DNA of 64,000 nt from Erythrobacter sp. 3-20A1M (GTDB lineage Bacteria; Pseudomonadota; Alphaproteobacteria; Sphingomonadales; Sphingomonadaceae), in contig NZ_CP045200.1 of the NCBI RefSeq assembly GCF_018636735.1, positions 434,001 through 498,000 on the forward strand. The letters are read 5' to 3'. The notes under the pieces were generated by a model. The model saw only the letters and a list, made by a program, of their open reading frames with translations, ran no database searches and was not told the origin of the DNA. A program made the position numbers and the translations under genes. This document shows, one piece after another, positions 27,637 through 36,889 of the stretch. Numbering within the stretch: position 1 is the first letter of the stretch; each line of letters starts with the position of its first letter.

Positions 27637-30336
27637 TCAGAAGCGGAAGCGGCCCGTCACGCCGTAGGTACGCGGCGCGTTGGGATAGCCGGAGATCGAG
27701 CCCTGCTGCGCGACCGAGGGGAAGATCTGCGTGGTGTAGCGATCGTTGGTCAGGTTGCGGACATAGCCCGTCAGCTCGAACCCGTTTTCGAGCGCCAGTG
27801 TCAGCGAAGCGTTCACCTGGTTGATCTCGCGCCGGTAATTCGCCGCGATCGCGCGCGCGGCGGCATAGGGGTCCGGCGCGCTGAAATCGGCGAAATCGGG
27901 CAGGCCGTCGACGATCTGCGTGTTGCTTTCGTGATAATAGTCGATCCGCCCGATCAGCAGATTGCCGCTATTGCCGAACTCGTGGGTATAGGACGCCGAG
28001 GTGGCGATCGTCCACGCGGGGATGTCCGCCGGGCGGAAGCCGGTGAGGTCGCCCACCGCCGATCCGGTGAAGCTGTCGTATTTCGGATCGAGATAGGTCA
28101 GCGAGAAGGTGAAGACCAGCGGATCGCTCGGTGTGATCGTGCTGTCGAGCTCGAACCCGCGGGTCGATTGCTTGCCCGCATTGACGAGGGCGAAGCCGGT
28201 GCCGGTAAAGGCGTTGGACTGGAAGCCCTTCAGTGTCTGGTCGAAGATCGCGAGGTTGACGGCGAGCCCCGGGAACGCCGCCTTGATGCCCAACTCGTAA
28301 ACCTCCGATTCCTCCGGTCCGGCGAAGCGCGTGCCCGCCGTCAGGTTGGTGATCGGCAGGCCCGCGTCGAGGATCGGGGAGGACGGGGCGAGGAAATTGC
28401 TGCCGCCGACGATCGGCCTGACGCCGCTGGGCAGGGTCGCCGGCATGAAATCGCCCAGAACCGGGCGGGAATCGCGCGACAGGTTGACGGACGACGCCTT
28501 GAACCCGGTCGCGTAGGTGAAATAGGTATTGATTTGGTCGCTGACGTCGAAGGCGACGCGGCCGGTGTAGCTCCAGTCGCCATCGCGCGTCCGCCCGGGC
28601 TCGACCGCGTTCGGCACGGCCAGGAACGGGGGCAGGAACTGCAGCGCGGCCAGCGGCAGCAGCGGGTTGCAAGCCGGGGACTGCGGCGGGGCACCGTTGG
28701 TGCCGCATGGGCGCAGGGCCAGCGCGCCCAGCTGCGCCTGCGCCGCGGCCGGCAGGGCCTGGAACTGCGCGCGCGTGCGAACCGCACCGCCGGTCGCGGC
28801 GGTAATGAAGGCATCGGCCAGGTTGATGTTGGCCAGCGGATCGAACGACGTCTGCTCCGCCGTGAAATCCTTCGCATCGTGGGTGTAGTTGAAACCGCCG
28901 GTGATGGTCAGCCGGTCGATCGGCTGGAAATCGACCGTCCCGAAGATCGAATAGGATTCGTCGTCGAGCGAAAACGCCTCGCGCGTAGAGGGCCCCTGCG
29001 CAAAGATCGCCCCGGCGGGGACGCCCAGCTGCGCCTCTAGATTGGCAAGCGTGCCGGGCACGCCATTGCCCGCCAGCAGGTCGAAGAACGGCCGCGTCTG
29101 CGTGCCGTTGGTGATCCCGCTGGTCTGCTCGACATTTTCCTTGAAGTAGAAACCGCCGAGCAGGAAGTTCAGCGGACCATCGAAGTCGGACGCCAGCCGC
29201 AGTTCCTGAGTGAAGGTATCAACCGCCTGATCGCGGAACTCGTTGATGAAATCGACGCTGGTGAAATCGACATCCTGATCGCTGAAGGCGCGCAGCTCGC
29301 GATAGGAGGTGATCGAGGTCAGCGTGAGCTGTCCCAGCTCGAGGTCGCCCTGCAGCGATCCGCCATAAGCCTCGATCTTGTTGACCGGCAGCTTGTTGAG
29401 ATAGGTGCGGTCGGAATAGAGGTTCTCGGGCTCGATCGCGCCACCCAGCGCGAACAGGAGCGGGGTGGTCGGCCCTGCCCGTACGTTTCCGGCGTAACAG
29501 CACAGCTCGTCGATCTTCGAATAATCGCCGATGGCGCGCAGGCGCAGCGGGCCGCCATTGTCGAACAGCAGCTGGCCGCGCACCATCCAGCGGTCGCGAT
29601 CGTTGATCTTCTCGTCCAGATTGACGACGTCGACGTAACCGTCGCGCTTGTTGTAATTGCCTTCCAGCGAGAAGGCGACCGACTGCGTCAGCGGGCCGGT
29701 GATGTCCCCCTTCACCACGATCTGATCGTAATTGCCGTAGGTCGCGCTGATCGAGCCGCCGAAATCGAATTGCGGCTCGCGCGTCACGACGTTGATCACG
29801 CCTGCGCTCGCGTTCTTCCCGAACAGCGTCGATTGCGGACCGCGCAGGACCTCGACCCGCTCGACATTGGCGATATCGTTGATCTGCGCCGCCGAGCGGG
29901 AGCGGAAGACGCCGTCGATGAAGACCGCGACGGAGGGCTCTACACCGACATTGTTAGCCCCGTTGCCGAAGCCGCGAATGATGAAGGTGGTGTTGGCGGA
30001 GCTTTGCAGCTGGCTGACGCGGAGCGATGGGGTGACCGTCTGCAGGTCGAGCAGGTCGCGGATTTCCGCCCGTTCCAGCGTCTCGCCCGTTGTCACGCTG
30101 ACGGAAACGGGGGCCTCCTGCAGGGTTTGCGCCCGCTTCGTCGCGGTGACGATGATCGTCGCGCTGTCGGTCGGCGGGGAGACGTCCGGCTCGTCGTCGG
30201 TCAGTTCCGCGTCGTTATCGTTGGTGCGCGGGTCCGGGATCGCCTGCGCCATCGCGGCGGCGGGAAGCAGGGAGACCAGCGCGGCACCGGCGAACAAACC
30301 CAGGCGCGACGAGTTAAAAGACGGACGCTGTTTCAT
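27637..30336 (-). CDS. TonB-dependent outer membrane receptor
   Basis: The 899-residue protein has a signal peptide (LFAGAALVSLLPAAAMAQA). A TonB-box-like TIIVTATKRAQTLQE and a plug domain follow (APVSVSVTTGE, ADIRDLLDL-like segment, VFIDGVFRSR, RVEVLRGPQSTLFGKNASAG). The C-terminal barrel ends with YGVTGRFRF. The plug GPQSTLFGKN pattern is usual in sphingomonad receptors. Such receptors import siderophores, sugars or aromatic compounds using the TonB system. The flanking genes (ybbP, typA) give no substrate clue. A 232-base divergent gap separates it from typA. Confidence 0.95.
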   Translation of the reverse strand: MKQRPSFNSSRLGLFAGAALVSLLPAAAMAQAIPDPRTNDNDAELTDDEPDVSPPTDSATIIVTATKRAQTLQEAPVSVSVTTGETLERAEIRDLLDLQTVTPSLRVSQLQSSANTTFIIRGFGNGANNVGVEPSVAVFIDGVFRSRSAAQINDIANVERVEVLRGPQSTLFGKNASAGVINVVTREPQFDFGGSISATYGNYDQIVVKGDITGPLTQSVAFSLEGNYNKRDGYVDVVNLDEKINDRDRWMVRGQLLFDNGGPLRLRAIGDYSKIDELCCYAGNVRAGPTTPLLFALGGAIEPENLYSDRTYLNKLPVNKIEAYGGSLQGDLELGQLTLTSITSYRELRAFSDQDVDFTSVDFINEFRDQAVDTFTQELRLASDFDGPLNFLLGGFYFKENVEQTSGITNGTQTRPFFDLLAGNGVPGTLANLEAQLGVPAGAIFAQGPSTREAFSLDDESYSIFGTVDFQPIDRLTITGGFNYTHDAKDFTAEQTSFDPLANINLADAFITAATGGAVRTRAQFQALPAAAQAQLGALALRPCGTNGAPPQSPACNPLLPLAALQFLPPFLAVPNAVEPGRTRDGDWSYTGRVAFDVSDQINTYFTYATGFKASSVNLSRDSRPVLGDFMPATLPSGVRPIVGGSNFLAPSSPILDAGLPITNLTAGTRFAGPEESEVYELGIKAAFPGLAVNLAIFDQTLKGFQSNAFTGTGFALVNAGKQSTRGFELDSTITPSDPLVFTFSLTYLDPKYDSFTGSAVGDLTGFRPADIPAWTIATSASYTHEFGNSGNLLIGRIDYYHESNTQIVDGLPDFADFSAPDPYAAARAIAANYRREINQVNASLTLALENGFELTGYVRNLTNDRYTTQIFPSVAQQGSISGYPNAPRTYGVTGRFRF

Positions 30337-30568
30337 GATCGACTGGCTTCCTCTCTGCTCGGAAGTGAAGTCACCATGCCCCCTCCCGTTATGAAATCAG
30401 ACTTAGCGGTCGCGAATCCCCCTCACAAGCGCCGCCGCTGCCCCGAAATTCGCGAGTCGGCTTATCGTTGCACCTGTGCCACACTTGTCGTAGGGGCACG
30501 GCTGATCTAGGGGCGCGCCCGAATATGTCGGGCCTAGCCCCGCCCCTGCCATTCATCAGAGAAAACCT

Positions 30569-32389
30569 ATGTCAGACCGCTTACGCAACGTGGCGATCAT
30601 CGCCCACGTCGACCATGGCAAGACCACGCTCGTCGACCAGCTTTTCCGCCAATCCGGCACCTATCGCGAGAACCAGCGCATCGAGGAACGCGCGATGGAT
30701 TCGAACGACCTGGAAAAGGAACGCGGGATCACCATCCTCGCGAAATGCACCAGCGTCGAATGGAACGGCACGCGCATCAACATCGTCGACACGCCGGGCC
30801 ACGCCGATTTCGGTGCCGAGGTGGAACGCATTCTCAGCATGGTCGACGGGGTCATCCTGCTGGTCGATTCGGCAGAAGGGCCGATGCCGCAGACCAAGTT
30901 CGTGACCGGCAAAGCGCTGGCGCTGGGCCTGCGGCCGATCGTCGTGGTGAACAAGATCGACCGGTCCGACGCGCGCCCGCAAGAGGTGCTGGACGAGGTG
31001 TTCGACCTGTTCGCCAGCCTCGACGCGAACGACGAGCAGCTCGATTTCCCGTCGCTCTGGGCCTCGGGTCGAGACGGCTATGCCAGCAGCGACGAGACCG
31101 CGCGCGAGGGCGACCTGAACCCGCTGTTCGAGCTGATCACCAACCACGTCCCCGCGCCGGGCCTGGACGATAGCGGCCCGTTCAGCTTTCTCGCGACGCT
31201 GCTCGACCGCGACAATTTCATGGGCCGCGTGCTGACCGGACGGGTCCAGTCGGGTACCATCAAGGTCAACGATCCGATCCACGCCATCGACGCCGACGGC
31301 AAGGTGATCGAAGTCGGTCGCGCGACCAAGTTGCTCAGCTTCGACGGGCTCGACCGCGTGCCGGTCGATAGCGCGCGGGCGGGCGACATCATCGCGCTGG
31401 CGGGCCTGGAGAAGGCGACCGTCGCCAACACCATCGCCGATCCGAGCGTGTCGGAGCCGATCCAGGCGCAGCCGATCGACCCGCCCACGCTCGCCATGCG
31501 CTTCGCCGTCAACGACAGCCCGCTCGCGGGCCGCGAGGGCAGCAAGGTGACGAGCCGCATGATCCGCGACCGGTTGTACCGCGAGGCGGAAACCAACGTC
31601 GCGATCCGGATCACGGAAAGCGAGGACAAGGATAGCTTCGAAGTCGCGGGCCGCGGCGAATTGCAGCTCGGCGTGCTCATCGAGACGATGCGGCGCGAAG
31701 GCTTCGAACTGGGCATCAGCCGCCCCCGCGTGCTGTTCCGCGAAGAGGACGGCCAGCGGCAGGAGCCGTTCGAAACGGTCGTCATCGACGTCGACGACGA
31801 ACATTCGGGCACGGTTGTGGAGAAGATGCAGCGCCGCAAGGCGGAGCTGACCGAAATGCGCCCATCGGGCCAGGGCAAGACGCGCATCACCTTCTCCGCC
31901 CCCAGCCGCGGACTGATCGGCTATCACGGCGAATTCCTGTCCGACACGCGCGGCACGGGAATCATGAACCGCCTGTTCGAGAAGTACGACGCCTACAAGG
32001 GCCCGATCGAGGGTCGCCAGAACGGCGTGCTGATCTCGATGGTTTCGGGCGAAGCGGTCGGCTACGCGCTCAACGCGCTGGAGGAGCGCGGCGAGCTGTT
32101 CATCGGTTCGGGCGCGAAGATCTACGAAGGCATGATCATCGGCGAGAACGCCAAGCCCGACGATCTCGAAGTCAATCCGATGAAGTCGAAGCAGCTGACC
32201 AACTTCCGCTCGACCGGCAAGGACGACGCGATCCGGCTGACGCCGCCGCGCGTGATGACGCTGGAACAGTCGATCGCCTATATCGACAATGACGAGATGG
32301 TGGAGGTCACGCCGGAATCGATCCGCCTGCGCAAGGCGATCCTCGATCCGCACGAGCGCAAGAAGGCGAAGCGCAAGGCGGCCGACTGA
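30569..32389 (+). CDS. typA: Ribosome-binding GTPase TypA/BipA
   Basis: TypA is an EF-G-like translational GTPase needed for ribosome assembly and stress growth. The 606-residue length is normal. It shows G1 AHVDHGKTT, the switch region with ERGITI, G3 DTPGHADFG and G4 NKIDR. Downstream are EF-Tu domain 2-like and EF-G domain III/V-like parts, with [18 protein letters not shown]. The C-terminal TypA domain ends in a Lys-rich tail ([12 protein letters not shown]). It stands alone with a terminator after it. Confidence 0.97.
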   Translation: MSDRLRNVAIIAHVDHGKTTLVDQLFRQSGTYRENQRIEERAMDSNDLEKERGITILAKCTSVEWNGTRINIVDTPGHADFGAEVERILSMVDGVILLVDSAEGPMPQTKFVTGKALALGLRPIVVVNKIDRSDARPQEVLDEVFDLFASLDANDEQLDFPSLWASGRDGYASSDETAREGDLNPLFELITNHVPAPGLDDSGPFSFLATLLDRDNFMGRVLTGRVQSGTIKVNDPIHAIDADGKVIEVGRATKLLSFDGLDRVPVDSARAGDIIALAGLEKATVANTIADPSVSEPIQAQPIDPPTLAMRFAVNDSPLAGREGSKVTSRMIRDRLYREAETNVAIRITESEDKDSFEVAGRGELQLGVLIETMRREGFELGISRPRVLFREEDGQRQEPFETVVIDVDDEHSGTVVEKMQRRKAELTEMRPSGQGKTRITFSAPSRGLIGYHGEFLSDTRGTGIMNRLFEKYDAYKGPIEGRQNGVLISMVSGEAVGYALNALEERGELFIGSGAKIYEGMIIGENAKPDDLEVNPMKSKQLTNFRSTGKDDAIRLTPPRVMTLEQSIAYIDNDEMVEVTPESIRLRKAILDPHERKKAKRKAAD

Positions 32390-32430
32390 TACGCTGCCGC
32401 CGCGCCGCCGCTGCCGGCGATCGGGCACAT

Positions 32431-32467
32431 GAAAAAGGGCACCGCGATCGCTCGCGGTGCCCTTTCT
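32431..32467. terminator. Rho-independent terminator, bidirectional
   Basis: AAAGGGCACCGCG (32435-32447) pairs with CGCGGTGCCCTTT (32453-32465), a 13-bp stem with a short loop. It is flanked by A-rich bases on one side and TTTCTC on the other. It lies between convergent typA and the outer-membrane protein gene and can serve both. Confidence 0.88.
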
Positions 32468-32490
32468 CGTAGCAGCCTCGCGGCTCGGCT

Positions 32491-33342
32491 TTAGAAGTGG
32501 AAGCCGACCGTCGCGCGGAAGGAGTGGAAGCTGAGATTGTCGTCGCTCGGGCGCAGGTTGGTCTGGCCGGAATCGAGCAGGAACGGGTTGGTCGCAGGCG
32601 CGCTGCCCTGCGTCACGCCGACGCTGTAGTCGCCGTCGTTGTAGTGCGAATACAGGTACTCGGCACCGATGCTGATGTTGCGCGTCACCATCAGCTCCGC
32701 GCCGCCGCCGGCCTGCCAGCCGAACTGCCAGTCGCCATCGTTGTTCTCGGTGAAGCTGTTGGCCGTGTTGGTAGTGGTGAAATCGTGGTCGATCTTGCCG
32801 TAGGCGACGCCGCCGGTGGCGTAGAACAGGCCACGGCCGTCACCCGGCGACCAACCCGCACGCAGACGCGCGGCGGCCGAATAATCGAGGCTGCGGCTGG
32901 CGGTGTAGCTCGCCGGGGTCGTGCTGAAGCCGGTGGAGTAGTCGCGCGCCTGCGAGCCCGCGCCCTCGACCAGCGCACCGACGACGAACGAGCCGCCGTT
33001 GAGCCGCTTGTCGAAACCGATCCGGCCGGCATAGCCGAGGTCGTTCTTGTCATCCATGCAACCCGCCCCGGTGGTCGCGCCGTTCGCGCCGCCGTTGCAG
33101 AAGCCGGGCGAGAACGCGTTGGCGCCGGTCGTGGTCAGCACATTGTTGTCGAAGCTGCCATCGCCATCGGTATCGAACGCGAGCCCGTCGCCGCGGCCGG
33201 AATTGATCTGGTCGAGGCTGATTGCGCCGGCAACATACGGTCCGTTGAAATTGTCTTCGGGGGTGGTTTCCTGCGCCATGGCCGGAACCGCGAAAGCGCC
33301 CGTCGCAAGCGCGGCCGCCGAGAGTGTCAGAAGCTTAGACAT
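32491..33342 (-). CDS. Outer membrane beta-barrel protein (Omp25-like)
   Basis: The 283-residue product has a cleavable signal (LLTLSAAALATGAFAVPAMAQ) and an eight-strand-type beta-barrel pattern: NFNGPYVAGAIS, LRAGWSPGDGRGLFYATGGV, FGWQAGGGAELMVTRNISIG, AEYLYSHYNDGDYSV. The C-terminus RATVGFHF ends in Phe, the usual outer membrane insertion signal. Porin-family proteins of this size act as structural or small-solute barrels. No neighbour is functionally linked. Confidence 0.88.
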   Translation of the reverse strand: MSKLLTLSAAALATGAFAVPAMAQETTPEDNFNGPYVAGAISLDQINSGRGDGLAFDTDGDGSFDNNVLTTTGANAFSPGFCNGGANGATTGAGCMDDKNDLGYAGRIGFDKRLNGGSFVVGALVEGAGSQARDYSTGFSTTPASYTASRSLDYSAAARLRAGWSPGDGRGLFYATGGVAYGKIDHDFTTTNTANSFTENNDGDWQFGWQAGGGAELMVTRNISIGAEYLYSHYNDGDYSVGVTQGSAPATNPFLLDSGQTNLRPSDDNLSFHSFRATVGFHF

Positions 33343-33495
33343 GTAGAATCCTTATCCATTCATTTCCCTGTTGTGGGGGCCGAACGGACGGGTTGCGCGG
33401 GCGTTCCATAGGAGGTGAACATTTGTTGCCGGGAACAGATGCAATGTTGCAACACCCGACATTATGGTGAACGGTTCGTTCATCGAGGCGAAAGA

Positions 33496-34479
33496 TTAGC
33501 GCTTCGGCGCGACCTTTACGAACGCCGCGATCGCCTCTCCCACACCGTCGGTCAGAGGGAGGTCGGGATCGGCGTAAGTGGCCAGGTTTGCCTGCATCCC
33601 GTCGCCCGCCACGCTCTTGAGCACATGGCTCATGTCGGGAAACGTGGCGAGGGTCGCATCAGGACGCGCGGCGGCCAGCCGCTCTCCGTCCGTCGGCGCC
33701 ACCTGAATGTCCCGTCCGCCATAGATCAGCAACAGCGGCAGGTCGGTCGCCTTCGCCAGTTCCGCCGGATCGAGCGCGAATTCGCTGCGCACGAAACCCT
33801 GGATACTCTCGCGGAACAGTGGGAGCAGCGGCGCGGGTATCTCGCTGTCGGGCACGGTTTCGCCCGCGACCAGCGCGTCGATGATCCGGTCCGCATCCTT
33901 CAGCAGGAACGCGTTGGCCGGATTGGCGCGCAACTGCTCGCGGATGATGTCCTGCAACGGCCGGCCGGGAGCGGCGACGAGGATGAGGCCGCACACCCCC
34001 TCCCCGCTCTGCGCCGCGCTGGAGAGCGCGATCAGTCCGCCCTCGCTGTGGCCGAGCAGCCAAACGCACCCGGCCCCCGTCTCCTCGCGGATCGCGTCGA
34101 TCCAGCTGCGTGTGTCCGCGGCGTAGGCACCGATCGTCACATCTTCCGGACTGCCCGCCGCGCTGCTGCCGAACATCCCGCGCTTGTCGATCCGCACGCT
34201 GGCGATCCCCCGCGCGGCGAGATCGTCCGCCAGATAGCGATAAGTCTCCGCCTTCAGGCCCATCGGGTTGTTGCCGTCACGATCCGTCGGGCCGGAGCCG
34301 GGCAGGATCAGCACCACGGGCGCATCGCCATCCCCCGCAGCTTCGCGCAGCGTCCCCGCAAGGTCGCCCTTCGGCCCCGGCGCGGTAATGGCTCGCTCCA
34401 TAGGCGTATCCGGTGCTGTCGCGGCCGGGGCCGCTGCCACGCCGCCCAGCGCAAGCGCCAAACCGATTGCCATGCTCAT
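33496..34479 (-). CDS. Alpha/beta hydrolase, secreted
   Basis: The 327-residue product starts MSMAIGLALALGGVAAAPAA, a signal peptide. The hydrolase fold shows PVVLILPGSGPTDRDGNNP (oxyanion region), nucleophile GHSEGG, an acid in YGGRDIQV and the His in FPDMSHVLK. It belongs to the serine aminopeptidase/acyl-hydrolase type. It overlaps the SdpI-like gene by four bases (ATGA pattern) in a three-gene operon with an ArsR repressor. The substrate is unknown. Confidence 0.83.
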   Translation of the reverse strand: MSMAIGLALALGGVAAAPAATAPDTPMERAITAPGPKGDLAGTLREAAGDGDAPVVLILPGSGPTDRDGNNPMGLKAETYRYLADDLAARGIASVRIDKRGMFGSSAAGSPEDVTIGAYAADTRSWIDAIREETGAGCVWLLGHSEGGLIALSSAAQSGEGVCGLILVAAPGRPLQDIIREQLRANPANAFLLKDADRIIDALVAGETVPDSEIPAPLLPLFRESIQGFVRSEFALDPAELAKATDLPLLLIYGGRDIQVAPTDGERLAAARPDATLATFPDMSHVLKSVAGDGMQANLATYADPDLPLTDGVGEAIAAFVKVAPKR

Positions 34480-35147
34480 CGGCCCGTCTCCCCTTCTTTC
34501 CTGCTCCGGTGCCAGAAAAACCAGCTGTATATCGCGGGCAACAGCGCCGCCGCGACAGTCGCGCCGATCATGATCCCCGCGCGGGTCGATGGGGCGAATG
34601 GAAGGATCACCGTCAACAGGATGGCCGCACCCGCTGCCATGAACAGCTTGCCGCCCAGCCGGTGGGTGGCGATCCAGTTGTCGGTATCGGTCAGCGTCCA
34701 GGGCGTGCGTATGCCGACGAAGAAACCGGGTCGGCTCTTGGGCAGCATGTTGCCGATCACGATGAACAGCACCCCCACCCCGACGATCACGAGATCGGCG
34801 GAAGGCTCCCGTCCGAATGCCGGCATGGCGATCATGCCCTGCACCAGCACCATCAGCGCCAGCATCGCGTACCACACCGCCTTCAGCAGGTCGCCCGAAG
34901 CCTCCAGCTGGTTCTGCAGCGGCTCGATCCGGGGGATGATCGCGAACAGGGCGGCAAGGAAGATAACCACACCCGTTGGCATGAGCAGGGCGAACAGCGC
35001 CGGGCTGGTATCGTCCACCTCGCCCGCCGCGTTCCAGTGCGTGGGCAATTGCGCGCCGTCGGGTAACAGCGACGCGGCGTAGAGCGCGAACATCGCCATT
35101 GCGACCGCGAGGGCAAGCGACACGATCAGCGGCGTGCGGGTATTCAT
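34476..35147 (-). CDS. SdpI/DUF1648-family membrane protein
   Basis: The 223-residue protein has six predicted transmembrane segments, for example LALAVAMAMFALYAASLLP and LFALLMPTGVVIFLAALFAIIP. DUF1648/SdpI signatures are LPTHWNAAGEVD near the N-terminus and NMLPKSRPGFFVGIRTPWTL in the middle. In Bacillus SdpI is an immunity protein and signal sensor paired with the repressor SdpR; here an ArsR/SdpR-type repressor lies directly upstream (four-base overlap). A matching sensor-repressor role is inference. Confidence 0.85.
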   Translation of the reverse strand: MNTRTPLIVSLALAVAMAMFALYAASLLPDGAQLPTHWNAAGEVDDTSPALFALLMPTGVVIFLAALFAIIPRIEPLQNQLEASGDLLKAVWYAMLALMVLVQGMIAMPAFGREPSADLVIVGVGVLFIVIGNMLPKSRPGFFVGIRTPWTLTDTDNWIATHRLGGKLFMAAGAAILLTVILPFAPSTRAGIMIGATVAAALLPAIYSWFFWHRSRKEGETGR

Positions 35148-35461
35148 CGCGTGGTTCCTTGCGCTGGGGCAGGGAGAGCCGCCCCGTTCGCCGGGCGCTC
35201 CATCCCCATCCGGCCCATGAAGCCCATCAGCGCCTCCTCCAGCGTCGACATGTTGAGCGTATAGATCACTTGTCCGCCGCGGTTCTCGCCCAGGATCAGC
35301 CCCGCTGCCTTCAGCTTCGCGAAATGGCCCGACATGGTCGGCTTGCTGACCGCGAAATTATCGGCAAGGTCGCCGGCGCTCATCCCCCCGCCTTTCAGCA
35401 GCTCCAGCACCTCGCGCCGAATGGGATGGGACAGAGCATCGAACACACCGGTCATAGCCAT
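35144..35461 (-). CDS. ArsR/SdpR-family transcriptional repressor
   Basis: The 105-residue protein has a winged helix at about residues 8-80: FDALSHPIRREVLELLK, GGGMSAGDLADNFAVSKPTMS with the recognition helix, and HFAKLKAAGLILGENRGGQVIY. No metal-binding cysteines are visible, which points to SdpR-type rather than ArsR-type signalling. It is first in an operon with the SdpI-like and hydrolase genes. Its start codon overlaps a palindrome, so it is probably autoregulated. ATG 35461 is used; an ATG at 35455 is an alternative. Confidence 0.87.
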   Translation of the reverse strand: MAMTGVFDALSHPIRREVLELLKGGGMSAGDLADNFAVSKPTMSGHFAKLKAAGLILGENRGGQVIYTLNMSTLEEALMGFMGRMGMERPANGAALPAPAQGTTR

Positions 35462-35478
35462 TTAGCTAATAGGCTAAA
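35461..35478. promoter_or_regulatory. Palindromic operator over the ArsR/SdpR start
   Basis: TTTAGC (35461-35466) and GCTAAA (35473-35478) are exact inverted repeats around a TAATAG spacer, 18 bases in all, sitting on the first start codon of the repressor. Two-fold symmetric sites of this length suit dimeric winged-helix proteins. If the transcript starts here it would be nearly leaderless; this is inference. Confidence 0.6.
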
Positions 35479-35507
35479 CGGCGAACGTCAAGGGCGTCCC
35501 ACGCGCC

Positions 35508-36293
35508 CTACTGGAACGCCCCGAAATTCGGCTGGCCATTGGATGCGCTGACGCCGCCGTCCACCGGCAGGTTCACACCCGTCACATGGCGCGCGTCGTC
35601 CGATGCGAGGAAGGCGACCACTGCCGCGACATCCTCCGGCTCACCGGGGCGGCCCAGCGGCATGCGGCGCATGAAGGCGGTCATCAGCGCATCGTTCTCC
35701 TCGATCCCGCTGCTCATCTCGGACCGGGTGAAGCTGGGGCACACGGCGTTCACCCGCACGCCCTGCTCGCCCAACTGCATCGCCAGTGCGCGGGTCAGAT
35801 TGGTCACCGCACCCTTCGAAGCGCAATAGATCGGCATCGTCCAGTCGCCGCCGGTGCCCGAGACGCTGGAGGTGTTGACGATGCTGCCCCCGCTCTTCGC
35901 CAGTTCGGGGATCGCAGCGCGGCATAGATAGAGGACGCCCTTCACGTTGATGTCGATCATCTGGTCGATATCGTCGTCGCTCGCTTCTGCCAGCGGACCG
36001 TTGCCGCCGACGCCGGCATTGTTGCAAAGCACGTCGAGCCCGGCGAAGCGCTCCACCGTCTTGGCGACGATATCCTTCGCGAATTCGGGTTTCGAGACGT
36101 CGCCTTCCACCAGCAGCGTGCGTTTCTCGTCCAGCCCTTCGGCGACCTTCTCGATATCCTCACGACTGCGCGAATTGAGCACCACATTCGCCCCCTCCGC
36201 CGCGAACCGTTCCGCGATCCCGCGGCCGATGCCGGACGAGGATCCGGTGACGATGACGGTCTTTCCTGAAAAACGGTCGGATGCGGCGGTCAT
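35508..36293 (-). CDS. Short-chain dehydrogenase/reductase (glucose 1-dehydrogenase-like)
   Basis: The 261-residue product has the SDR cofactor loop TGSSSGIGRGIAERF, a basic residue after strand 2 (LNSRSRED) that suggests NADP, then NNAGVG, the Ser in VNTSSVSG, and YCASK with the catalytic Tyr and Lys. The C-terminus reads TGVNLPVDGGVSAS. It ends 30 bases from the operator of the neighbouring repressor. The Shine-Dalgarno AGGAGA precedes the ATG at 36293. The substrate cannot be read from sequence. Confidence 0.9.
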   Translation of the reverse strand: MTAASDRFSGKTVIVTGSSSGIGRGIAERFAAEGANVVLNSRSREDIEKVAEGLDEKRTLLVEGDVSKPEFAKDIVAKTVERFAGLDVLCNNAGVGGNGPLAEASDDDIDQMIDINVKGVLYLCRAAIPELAKSGGSIVNTSSVSGTGGDWTMPIYCASKGAVTNLTRALAMQLGEQGVRVNAVCPSFTRSEMSSGIEENDALMTAFMRRMPLGRPGEPEDVAAVVAFLASDDARHVTGVNLPVDGGVSASNGQPNFGAFQ

Positions 36294-36889
36294 GTATATC
36301 TCCTGCTGTCTGGATTTCCTGAGGCACTTCATGAGGCGCGAGGCCACGTTTCTCCTGTCGAACGGGTGGGACTGGGCCGGGGTCCGACGAGCGGGGGTAA
36401 TTTTCCTACCTGTTCGAAGCTGTGTATCTCCCCCCCGACTTTCATCGCCGACGAGGAGGAGGACCGGCCTCCGCTCGCCATGCACCTGTCCGTCCGGTCA
36501 CACGAGGACCAGCAAAATGCTTCATATTCCAGGACTTACACATCGCTGGCGAAAGTGACGGGGTGTCACCTTCGTCACCCGCGCCGGGGAGGAACTATGC
36601 TGGGAGAGAGCCTCGCGGGGGTGCCGCCGAACAAAAATCTTGCTTGCCGGTCGTAGAGCGCAAAGCGGGATGAATTACAGGAGGTTGCTCGAAGTTGCGC
36701 ACGCAGGAACCACACGGACTTCCAAATTAATCCTTGCAATGATCCGCGTCCCCCGCATGTTCCTTGTCAATTCGGGCACTCGCTCGCCCGGCGCATTCCT
36801 GCCCTTCCGGGCTTTACGCTTTATCGCGGTATGGGGATGTTCGCGGCCCTCGGTGGCCAAAACCGGTTTCATTTGTTACTAGGTGCTGC
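36294..36889. other. 596-base gap without a recognised gene
   Basis: The stretch lies between the divergently transcribed dehydrogenase and putP genes. I find only short frames with no recognisable product, including a 19-codon frame at 36598-36657 behind GGAGGAA and a hairpin-forming GTGACG...CGTCAC near 36556-36577. Its base composition is less GC-rich in the second half. It probably holds two promoters and a long putP leader, but I can assign no site. Confidence 0.4.

Noticed and set aside
30581-32428. A 615-codon minus-strand frame opposite typA
   Set aside because: TypA is fully supported on the plus strand; the minus frame has shadow-type composition and no recognisable motif.
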